This document shows, piece after piece, positions 57,110 to 64,000 of a stretch of 64,000 bases of DNA. A program made the translations under genes and the position numbers. Position 1 is the stretch's first letter. Each line of letters begins with the position of its first letter. The notes under the pieces are model-generated. The model made no database searches. It saw nothing but the letters and a program-made list of their open reading frames with translations, and had not been told where the DNA came from. The DNA comes from Microcoleus sp. AS-A8 (lineage in GTDB: Bacteria; Cyanobacteriota; Cyanobacteriia; Cyanobacteriales; Coleofasciculaceae), in contig JAMPKV010000007.1 of assembly GCA_039962225.1 (NCBI GenBank), forward strand, positions 1 to 64,000, in the 5' to 3' direction.

Positions 57110-58125
57110 CGCGCTAGGTAGATAAAGAAAGGGGTACCGAATAAAGCCGTCATGACTCCCACAGGTAGTTCCTGGGGCTTAATGAGCAAACGAGCAGCTA
57201 TATCGGCAACGAGTAGTAAAACTGCCCCAAAAACAGCGGAATACGGCAAAATCCAGCGATAATCAAACCCCACGAAAAAACGAACGATGTGGGGAACGAC
57301 TAGACCAATAAACCCAATGGGGCCGGCGACGGCGACAGCACTGCCTGCAAGCAAAACCACACTAATAGCGGCAGCAACTTTTACCCAGGCCGTCTGTTGA
57401 CCTAAACCTCTGGCAACATCCTCACCTAAAGATAAAGTTGTGATGGGTTTACCGATGACGAAGGCCACAACTAGTCCCATCGCCATGTAAGGCAGTACTT
57501 GCAAAAACAACGTCAAATCTCTTCCCGCTACTGAACCCGCTAGCCAGAACCGGATTTCATCGAGTGTCCTTTGACTAAGGATAAGGATGCCAGTCGTGAG
57601 TGAGGAAAGGAGGGCAGTTAAGGCGGCACCCGCGATCGTAATGTTGAGGGGGGTTAGTCCTCCACGACCCAGAGAGCCTAACAAGTAGACTGTTACGGCT
57701 GCAACACCTGCCCCCAAAAAAGCAGACCCGGCATAAACAATGGGAGAGGATGTGCCGAAGATAAAATTAGTCATGACAACAGCCATTGCTGCACCAGCAT
57801 TAATTCCCAGAATTCCAGGGTCAGCTAAGGGGTTACGAGTCAATCCCTGCATCAAGGTACCAGCTACAGCGATCGCAGCACCGACAAACATAGCAATCAA
57901 TGATCGCGGCAACCTCACTGTACGAATAATCAGGTGGTCGGTAGAACCGTCAAACGCAAACAATCCGGAACAAACTTGGCTCAGGGAAATGTCTGCTGCA
58001 CCGTAAGTTAGGCTTACCACTAGACTCATGAGTAAAACCAACAGGCTGACGAACAAACCTGTCATCAGTAAGATATGCGATCGCTTCCTCGATATTCGAT
58101 TTGTCGTAACAGTTTCAATGACCAA
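57091..58125 (-). CDS. FecCD-family ABC permease (first subunit)
   Basis: The 344-residue protein has the same layout: [39 protein letters not shown], and [20 protein letters not shown]. It starts 53 bases after the tonB stop and overlaps the next permease by 19 bases. The three ABC genes therefore form the distal part of the receptor-TonB operon. Confidence 0.93.
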   Translation of the reverse strand: MVIETVTTNRISRKRSHILLMTGLFVSLLVLLMSLVVSLTYGAADISLSQVCSGLFAFDGSTDHLIIRTVRLPRSLIAMFVGAAIAVAGTLMQGLTRNPLADPGILGINAGAAMAVVMTNFIFGTSSPIVYAGSAFLGAGVAAVTVYLLGSLGRGGLTPLNITIAGAALTALLSSLTTGILILSQRTLDEIRFWLAGSVAGRDLTLFLQVLPYMAMGLVVAFVIGKPITTLSLGEDVARGLGQQTAWVKVAAAISVVLLAGSAVAVAGPIGFIGLVVPHIVRFFVGFDYRWILPYSAVFGAVLLLVADIAARLLIKPQELPVGVMTALFGTPFFIYLARWKVKR

Positions 58126-58178
58126 TCGCTTCTTTCCTCAATCCAGGATTTATAAAGGTTGAAGGCTGATGAGGGAAA

Positions 58179-60062
58179 CTAATTTTGCACAGGTGGAGGC
58201 AGTGGTAGCTTTTCCTGTTGTTCCTGGCGTTCCCGTTCCTGTTGTTGCTGGCGTTCCTGTTGTTCTCGTTCCCGTTCCTGCTGTTGCTGGCGTTCCCGTT
58301 CCTGCTGTTGCTGGCGTTCCTGTTGTTCTCGTTCCCGTTCCTGCTGTTGCTGGCGTTCCCGTTCCTGCTGTTGCTGGCGTTCCTGTTCCTGTTGTTCTCG
58401 TTCTCGTGCCTTTTGTTCCTGCTGTTCCCGTTCCTGCTGTTGCTGGCGTTCCTGTTCCTGTTGTTCTCGTTCCCGTGCCTTTTCCTTTTGTTCCTGCTGT
58501 TGCTGGCGTTCTTGTTGCTCCTGACGTTCTCGCTCTACCTGCCCCTGACGTTCCCTTTGTTGTTCTTGGCGTTGCTGTTCCAACTGCGCTCGTCGTTCTT
58601 GTTGTTGACGTTCGCGTTCTAACTGTGCCTGACGTTCGCGTTCTAACTTGGCTTGACGTCTCCTTTCATTCTGGGCTTCACGTTCGCGGGCTTGGCGAAT
58701 CAAATCAGAGTTTTTGCGTGCAAAGTTAACCTCCATGTTGAACGCAGAACGGCTTCCGCCCTCTGATACGCTAAACTTCATCTTCCTTACGGCTGCGTGC
58801 ACGGCTTGATTGAATTGGCTACTGCCGCCGCTTCTTTTGATTTCCGAATCAACCACATTTCCGCTGCTATCCAATACAACCCGGACAACGGCTGTACCTT
58901 CCTCATCATTTAGTTCAGGTGGATATTTGGGCGGACACCCCCTAATGCAACTCACTCTAGCCTCTCCAGCACGAGTTCCAGTACCACCTGGGACACCACC
59001 TGGGACACCACCTGGGACACCACCTGGGACACCACCTGGGACACCACCTGGGACACCACCTGGGACACCGCCTGGGACACCGCCTGGGACACCGCCTGGG
59101 ACGCCACCTGGGACGCCGTATCTTGACCCTGACCCTAGGGGTGCTGAGCGATTAGCTGCCACCGCTCCTGATGACGGAGTGCGGGCGTTTGAGCCGCCAC
59201 CATCGGGTGACTTGGCTTGCGAGGAACCCCCACCGCTCAAACTTTCTCTGAGTTGCCGGGAGCCGGAGGAGGAACCTTGTAGCGGCTGGGCACTGCGCTC
59301 TGGTTTTGGGGGCGTTAAAGGATTGCTTGCAACTGGACTCGGTGCTGTAGGGCTGGTATCCGAAGAGTTATTACTAGGTGAGGTGGCTGGTTCGGACTTA
59401 GTTGGCTCACTCAATCGCTGTCTAAGTGGTTCCGGACTTGAGTCAGTGGGCAGGGGCTGGGAAGGGGCATCGGGTTGTGGAGGTGCCGAGCGGTTGCTTG
59501 CCACTGACGAAGGGGGTGAAATCGGGGCGGGTTTAGGAAGAGAGGGAACAACTGGCTGGGGTACTCTAGTTGGTGGGATCGGCGCTGCGGGGACTACGGG
59601 TGCAGGCTGTGCCACTGACCTTGGCGGCGCTACGGGCGCAGGGGGGGCTGGAGGAGGCGGGGGCGCTGGAGGGGGCGGGGGCGCTGGCTGAGATACCTGT
59701 TTTTGGAGTACTGCTGGTACTACGGCTTGCGGTATAGGTGGCTGAGGAATCTCAGTTTTAATCGGTTGCTCTGGAGTCGGAGGTTCAACTGCCTTTGGCT
59801 TTGGTGGGGGTTCAACTGCCTTTGGCGCAAGCGTTGGAGTATCTGCTAATGGTTTTGGTTTTTCCTCAATCTCTGGATTCTCGACCATAGTTACTTCGAT
59901 TGGGTCGTCGGCAAATTCTGCCTGTTGAGCCAATAGCTGACCTATGCCGAAACCCGCTACTACATGAAACACGGCTGAACCGGCGAGGCTATAGACGAGA
60001 AACTTTTTGAGAGCCTGTTGTTCTCTCTCGCGTTGTTCAATGCAGAAGTTTGAAATGCTCAT
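58179..60062 (-). CDS. tonB: TonB-like energy transducer with GVPG repeats and C-terminal QER tail
   Basis: The 627-residue protein has an N-terminal membrane helix (about 20-45, [18 protein letters not shown]) and a Pro-rich periplasmic arm (50-315). Eleven GVPG repeats follow (about 317-360). The TonB C-terminal domain lies in the middle (about 368-450: [34 protein letters not shown]). It is followed by a roughly 170-residue tail almost purely of Gln, Glu and Arg in QQQERERQ-type repeats. In ordinary TonB the domain is at the C-terminus; here the tail extends beyond it. The function is presumably energising the receptor upstream. The gene lies between receptor and permeases. Start at ATG 60062. 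Confidence 0.88.
   Translation of the reverse strand: MSISNFCIEQREREQQALKKFLVYSLAGSAVFHVVAGFGIGQLLAQQAEFADDPIEVTMVENPEIEEKPKPLADTPTLAPKAVEPPPKPKAVEPPTPEQPIKTEIPQPPIPQAVVPAVLQKQVSQPAPPPPPAPPPPPAPPAPVAPPRSVAQPAPVVPAAPIPPTRVPQPVVPSLPKPAPISPPSSVASNRSAPPQPDAPSQPLPTDSSPEPLRQRLSEPTKSEPATSPSNNSSDTSPTAPSPVASNPLTPPKPERSAQPLQGSSSGSRQLRESLSGGGSSQAKSPDGGGSNARTPSSGAVAANRSAPLGSGSRYGVPGGVPGGVPGGVPGGVPGGVPGGVPGGVPGGVPGGVPGGVPGGTGTRAGEARVSCIRGCPPKYPPELNDEEGTAVVRVVLDSSGNVVDSEIKRSGGSSQFNQAVHAAVRKMKFSVSEGGSRSAFNMEVNFARKNSDLIRQAREREAQNERRRQAKLERERQAQLERERQQQERRAQLEQQRQEQQRERQGQVERERQEQQERQQQQEQKEKAREREQQEQERQQQQEREQQEQKAREREQQEQERQQQQERERQQQQEREREQQERQQQQERERQQQQEREREQQERQQQQERERQEQQEKLPLPPPVQN
58200..58680. repeat. 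CTG/TTG-rich repeat DNA coding the Q/E/R tail
   Basis: On the plus strand the DNA consists of recurring TGCTGTTGCTGGCGTTCC-like units with few interruptions. Repeated identical stretches show recent expansion. Contains no spacers and is coding, so it is not a CRISPR. Confidence 0.85.
58985..59119. repeat. Eleven 12-bp units coding GVPG repeats
   Basis: The unit is GGGACACCACCT (plus strand) with one-base variants CACCGCCT and CGCCACCT. Seven units are identical; variants cluster at the 59070-59119 end, as expected for expansion from one side. Confidence 0.9.
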
Positions 60063-60405
60063 CCCCTCTACTCTTTCCCTGCTTACTAGAACGCATACCG
60101 TCTGAACCGCTCAAAATTATTGCATATAAGTTGCATTAACGAGTTAAACGATAAGATGACTAAGATGCTGTTGTCAAGAAAAAAATCAGGCGATCGCAGG
60201 GCTAGCGTTCAACGATAACCCATTAACCATAAAGCTTTCACTCTTTCACCCCTTGACAAAATCATCCCCATCTTCTACCACTTGTTGATAATTAATAGGT
60301 TAAGCAATTGAGATTAATTGCAATTTTATGCTAAGAGCGGAAGATGAATATAGGTTTACAACGTCACGAAACATCTAGCTGCTATCTTCCATTACCCATT
60401 TCTCC
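60063..60405. other. Leader region between receptor and tonB genes
   Basis: About 340 bases upstream of tonB contain a GGCGATCGCAG element and, at 60286-60300, a weak Fur-like sequence (TGATAATTAATAGGT, about 10 of 14 consensus positions). The gap is long enough for a separate tonB promoter. No gene is present. Confidence 0.4.
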
Positions 60406-62610
60406 TCAAAAACTGGTCTGTAAACCGATGCGGAATGTCAAACCGGGCTGATAAATGCGATTGGCTTTTTCGTAAGTCACATCTGCCAAATTTTCTAAAT
60501 AGATGACGACGCCTATCGTCCGAGTCACAGGAATACGGCCACTCAAATCTAAATTCACCCAGGACGGAATAAACTCTGTAGTACTCTCATCGGGTCGGTT
60601 AAAAAAGGCTCTACGGGCACCACTGTTGTAACTTGCCAAAAAATTTAGCTGCCATCCAGCCGAGGCATAACCGATGCCGAATTGTGCGACAGAGTAAGGA
60701 ATCATCGCTAACTGTAAGCCTTTCTCAGAGCCAGTTTCAATCTTCGCATCCGTATACGTGTAGTTGAGAAAGGTGGAAAACTCTGAAGTCATTTGCCAGC
60801 GAAGTGCCGCCTCAAATCCGTTAGTATTAACCAGACCAATGTTTGCCCATCGACCTGTTTGGATGGCAATGCGGTCATTTAATCGGCTACCAAAGTAGGT
60901 AAACTGTCCTGTCAAACTGGGAGACAATGCCACATCAATTCCAGTTGTCCAAGAAGAACCCGTTTCAGACTCTAAGTCAGGGTTGGGCAACCAATTATGA
61001 ACCGTGTCATAAACATACAATTGGTCTAAACCAGGGTTGCGTTGAACGGAAGCCCAACTTCCACGCACGGCAACAGATGGAGTAACGACCCATCGCGTTC
61101 CTACACTTGGATTTAAATAACTACCAAACTCACTATTAAAGTTCTGTCTCAGTCCCAAATCCATCTGGAATGAATCGGTAAGTTTCCAGGTATTTAAAGC
61201 AAATAGTGCGGTATGAAACCTATCTCTATTTTCAGTTTCATTCAGGGCGATTCGGTTGGGAACTGTACTCAACGTCTCACCCTTTAACATTTGATTTTGC
61301 AAGTCAACTCCCCAAGTCAGCTTGTAGTTAGGAGTGATTTGCCACTGATGTTCGACTCTCCCTGTAATAGATTGTGAATCCAGCGTACCTGTACGGTAAT
61401 AAATGTTTTGAGTTGGGCCATAAGTGTTGAAGTAATCTTGGTTGTACGCGAGTGTTGTTCTGAGGACAGAATCATCACCGCCACCGAGCAAGGTTTTCCA
61501 AGATAAACCTACGTTAACTCCATCGTGGTCTAATCGGTCTGTTTGTAAGGGGAAACCGAAATAAAGTAAACCCCGACGACTGGTAATTTTGTAAGCATCT
61601 AAACTAACAGTATTTCTGGGATTCACATCAAGCGCGAGACTACCAAAATAATTGCTAACAGCCGTGTCTCCGTTAAACAAGCGCCCCTCTGAATCACGAT
61701 TAGCGGCACCTACTGGGACGCGATAGCGGTTATCTGCCTGGTTTTGCTCGTAGCCGAAGTTGAACCTTAACGAACCTGTGGAACCGCCATAACTAGCCCG
61801 ATAATTCAACTGTTCGTAAGAGCCATATTGCACTGAAAGATTTAGTTTAGGAACTTCTTGACCCTGTTTTGTAGTAATATTGACCACTCCCCCAAAAGCT
61901 TCTGAACCATACAGAGTGGAACTCGTACCGCTGGATAATTCCACCTGTTCAATTGCCCCAACTGGAAGGCTATTGAGGTCAGTCGCACCATGATAAATGT
62001 TGATATTGGTGCCGATGGGTCTACCGTTGATGAGGAAAACCGATTGATTGATAGAAGCTCCTCGGTAGTAAGTCCCTGTATGAATATCAGCTCCAAAACC
62101 GAAATCATTAATGGCAAATCCGGGTAAACCCCTCAACGCTTCTGCTGCACTATCAGCGCCTTGCTTTTGGATCTCTTGTTCAGTGATTGTGTATTCTGGA
62201 GCAGATGTCTCTGGGATAGTATCTTTCTCCCCCGTTACAAAAATTTCAATTTCCTCCTCCTGGGTAGCATTGGGTTCAGTTTCGTTAATGGGTGAGGTTG
62301 GCTGAGCTTCTTCAGCAATTTGGTTTGTTTGGGTGAGGCTGGGTTGAAATCGAGTTGGCTGTTGAACAAGTAACTGGGCGTTGGTGTGGAGACGCTCTAA
62401 GTCACTGATTCGGGGGATGTCTAAGATGGGCTGCTCTGGGGGTAAAGCGTTGGTGGTGGAAGTGAGCTGGGATGACACAGGCTGAGCAGTGGCACTCGTA
62501 TCTGCCTGATTAATACCGCTTGTTGTCAGGGAAGTTGTCTGTACACTAGCGATTGACTCAATACCCCAGCTGAGTAGGACAACGCTAGGCAGAAGAAGAT
62601 GCAATTTCAT
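60406..62610 (-). CDS. TonB-dependent outer-membrane receptor
   Basis: The 734-residue protein has a signal peptide (about 1-22) and a Thr/Gln-rich N-terminal extension (to about 120). A TonB box (EEIEIFVTG, about 120-128) leads to a plug domain (about 135-250: SAAEALRGLPGFAINDFGFG, INGRPIGTNINIYHG, VELSSGTSSTLYGSEAFGG). The rest is a beta-barrel with alternating strands and terminal Phe734. It imports siderophores, heme or cobalamin; the ligand is not set by sequence. First gene of the uptake cluster, with tonB about 340 bases downstream. Divergent from exbB. Confidence 0.93.
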   Translation of the reverse strand: MKLHLLLPSVVLLSWGIESIASVQTTSLTTSGINQADTSATAQPVSSQLTSTTNALPPEQPILDIPRISDLERLHTNAQLLVQQPTRFQPSLTQTNQIAEEAQPTSPINETEPNATQEEEIEIFVTGEKDTIPETSAPEYTITEQEIQKQGADSAAEALRGLPGFAINDFGFGADIHTGTYYRGASINQSVFLINGRPIGTNINIYHGATDLNSLPVGAIEQVELSSGTSSTLYGSEAFGGVVNITTKQGQEVPKLNLSVQYGSYEQLNYRASYGGSTGSLRFNFGYEQNQADNRYRVPVGAANRDSEGRLFNGDTAVSNYFGSLALDVNPRNTVSLDAYKITSRRGLLYFGFPLQTDRLDHDGVNVGLSWKTLLGGGDDSVLRTTLAYNQDYFNTYGPTQNIYYRTGTLDSQSITGRVEHQWQITPNYKLTWGVDLQNQMLKGETLSTVPNRIALNETENRDRFHTALFALNTWKLTDSFQMDLGLRQNFNSEFGSYLNPSVGTRWVVTPSVAVRGSWASVQRNPGLDQLYVYDTVHNWLPNPDLESETGSSWTTGIDVALSPSLTGQFTYFGSRLNDRIAIQTGRWANIGLVNTNGFEAALRWQMTSEFSTFLNYTYTDAKIETGSEKGLQLAMIPYSVAQFGIGYASAGWQLNFLASYNSGARRAFFNRPDESTTEFIPSWVNLDLSGRIPVTRTIGVVIYLENLADVTYEKANRIYQPGLTFRIGLQTSF

Positions 62611-62770
62611 GTATTTTGACGCAAATGACTCACACCACTGGCTCTAGCTTCTTTGAGCAAGCGCTGAAAAAATAAACTTCGCGTTGACTCCAAAAAGCTA
62701 CAGGTTATTTACGCAGAAGCCCTTATCTACGTCAAAAGACATGCTGTCAAACATGCAACAAGTCGTTAAT

Positions 62771-62785
62771 TGATATTTATTAGCA
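62771..62785. promoter_or_regulatory. Candidate Fur box in the receptor/exbB intergenic region
   Basis: TGATATTTATTAGCA matches the 7-1-7 Fur consensus TGATAATnATTATCA at 12 of 14 positions. It lies about 160 bases before the receptor start and about 280 bases before exbB, well placed for iron control of both. A Fur gene is not in the window. Confidence 0.55.
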
Positions 62786-62801
62786 GTAGTGATGAGAAAA
62801 T

Positions 62802-62816
62802 AGAACGAATCGTTCT
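62802..62816. promoter_or_regulatory. Perfect palindrome AGAACGA-A-TCGTTCT
   Basis: Two 7-bp arms with a one-base centre lie 17 bases from the Fur-like box. The palindrome is in the divergent promoter region and could be a second operator. No known regulator is assigned. Confidence 0.45.
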
Positions 62817-63065
62817 CTATGTCAAGTCAAAAAAATTAAGGCCGTCGTGGTAGTCGCTCTCACTCTCAATGAATCAAATCCTTATTTTCAGGCAATTCTA
62901 GCCTTTATTTTTTCTTGAAATTCTCCAAGGAAGCAACTTCTTTGGCTCAATTACTTGACAAATGATCAGTCTCAGATTTATTTCTATTGAAAAGGATTGT
63001 CATCTTTGCCCGTACAATAGGCTCTTAGACTCACTGAGAGTTTTGACCACTATCTTTGAGAGTGC

Positions 63066-63719
63066 ATGACAGCTATTAAATGGTTTCAGGACTGTGGAAT
63101 CGTCGCTTGGCCGCTCTTGGTGTTTTCCATTATGGCGCTGGCCCTGATTGTTGAGCGCATCGTGTTTTGGTATCAAGTCAATCGTCGGCAGCGTCGGCTT
63201 GTGCGAGAAGTACTGAAGACTTACCCCTACGATCCAAACGCGGCTCTCAATGGACTCAAAAGGAATGCAGATTTGCCCATTGCCCGAATTTTTTTGGAAG
63301 CTTTGGAGCTACAGCGCCCTAGTCCAGAGAAATTTCGCCTCGCTATGGACAGTGCCATACAAGCGGAAATACCGATACTTAAGCGATTTAACACAATTTT
63401 TGACACGATTATCTCTATTTCGCCGTTGCTGGGGCTGTTAGGAACCGTTTTGGGTTTGATTACCGCTTTTGGCTCCCTGTCGCTTGGTGATGTGGGTGGA
63501 ACTAAGGCGGCGGGCGTTACGGCAGGTATTAGTGAAGCGCTGGTTTCGACAGCTACAGGCTTAGTCGTTGCGCTCTTTACATTGTTGTTTTCCAATAGCT
63601 TTCGTGGCTTGTATCTGCGAGAGATTGCCCGAATTCAAGAGTATGGAGGGCAGTTAGAACTGCTGTATATCGAGCAACACGAACAAGGAGAGGTGCCTTA
63701 TGCCACGACTCATCGATGA
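63066..63719 (+). CDS. exbB: ExbB-type proton channel (MotA/TolQ/ExbB family)
   Basis: The 217-residue protein has a first membrane helix (about 15-33), a large cytoplasmic stretch (to about 105) and two further helices (about 110-135 and 150-175). SPLLGLLGTVLGLITAFGSL and GISEALVSTATGLVVALFTLL are the MotA/TolQ/ExbB pore motifs. With ExbD it harvests proton motive force for TonB. The exbD gene overlaps its end by 19 bases. Divergent from the receptor across about 455 bases. Confidence 0.95.
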   Translation: MTAIKWFQDCGIVAWPLLVFSIMALALIVERIVFWYQVNRRQRRLVREVLKTYPYDPNAALNGLKRNADLPIARIFLEALELQRPSPEKFRLAMDSAIQAEIPILKRFNTIFDTIISISPLLGLLGTVLGLITAFGSLSLGDVGGTKAAGVTAGISEALVSTATGLVVALFTLLFSNSFRGLYLREIARIQEYGGQLELLYIEQHEQGEVPYATTHR

Positions 63720-64000
63720 ACCTGACATTCCTCCCCAGATCAACATCGTGCCGATGATCGATGTGATCTTTGCAATCCTGACTTTTTTCATCGTCGCGTC
63801 GATATCTTTGACTCGTTCGGAAGGGCTACCTGTCAATTTACCGAGCGCCTCAACCGCAAAGAGCCAACCCAGTACGAAAATTACGGTGTCGATTAAACCC
63901 GATGGCGAGATTGCACTTAACCGTAAGCCAATTAAGTTGGAAGCTTTGGAAGAAGCGGTACGCTCTTTAGTGGAGCCGAACTCCGAACCCCTGGTGATCG
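63701..64000 (+). CDS. exbD: ExbD (partial, runs off the window)
   Basis: From ATG 63701 the frame is open to the end of the window, about 100 residues. A short cytoplasmic start precedes a membrane helix, with the essential Asp21 in IVPMIDVIFAILTFFIVAS. The periplasmic part begins with SLTRSEGLPVNLPSAS and continues past the edge. Overlap with exbB implies coupled translation. Full ExbD proteins are about 130-145 residues. Confidence 0.93.

Noticed and set aside
58200-59119. Repeat arrays as a CRISPR
   Set aside because: Units are contiguous and coding, with no spacers of uniform length.
58169-59691. Long plus-strand frames opposite tonB (Val/Pro/Leu-rich and Pro/Gly/Thr-rich)
   Set aside because: They are antisense shadows of the repeat-coding DNA; the minus strand has the real TonB domain and a continuous frame.

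Overview
The window looks like chromosome of a filamentous cyanobacterium of the Microcoleus/Coleofasciculus type. The HIP1 palindrome GCGATCGC recurs throughout. Many genes belong to families typical of cyanobacteria (DUF4278, DUF3082, pentapeptide repeats, ethylene-type and multi-PAS sensor kinases, NACHT proteins with an N-terminal HTH). Intergenic DNA carries the short repeats common in these genomes. The genus is an inference. There is no rRNA and no CRISPR array; one tRNA gene (Ala, TGC) is present.

Layout. 0-8.6 kb: a NACHT-protein tail fragment, a membrane histidine kinase with the complete ethylene-receptor ligand signature, a pentapeptide-repeat protein, a six-PAS kinase and a rhomboid protease. 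8.7-15.2 kb: a hemerythrin-like protein and small envelope proteins (two LmeA/DUF2993 paralogues around a DUF1003 gene, DUF2231, a PPC-like secreted protein, DUF3082, a repeat-rich secreted protein). 15.6-20.2 kb: a TldD-type protease, an ABC ATPase and substrate-binding lipoprotein without a permease, and two DUF4278 miniproteins. 20.4-29.6 kb: a very large hybrid kinase overlapping its response regulator, then a NACHT NTPase facing a C5 DNA methyltransferase. 29.7-34.6 kb: ureidoglycolate lyase-like and AtzG-like genes, a single-domain response regulator, tRNA-Ala, trhO, a SnoaL-like protein and an EcsC/DUF697-like membrane protein.

34.8-41.8 kb is the accessory core. A DUF4231/SLATT-like membrane domain is fused to a T4-type lysozyme and followed by a coiled-coil miniprotein. 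Across a 1 kb non-coding gap lies a divergent M15 peptidase. Next comes an N-terminally truncated TnpB whose 3' end is interrupted by a complete-looking group II intron carrying an RT-HNH protein. The deduced splice joins the TnpB reading frame in phase.

42-55 kb: an SDR, a PAS/GAF adenylate cyclase, a CPCC/DUF6714 protein, an ABC-2 exporter pair, a phosphoribosyltransferase, a DUF72 protein, a Cache-HAMP-PAS kinase and a hydrolase remnant. 55-64 kb is a TonB-dependent uptake locus, probably for ferric siderophore or cobalamin: outer-membrane receptor, an unusual TonB, two FecCD permeases and their ATPase on one strand, with exbB-exbD divergent. A good match to the Fur 7-1-7 box lies between the divergent halves. 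The receptor would import the ligand using energy from ExbBD-TonB, and the FecCD-type ABC system would carry it across the inner membrane. The periplasmic binding protein is not in the window.
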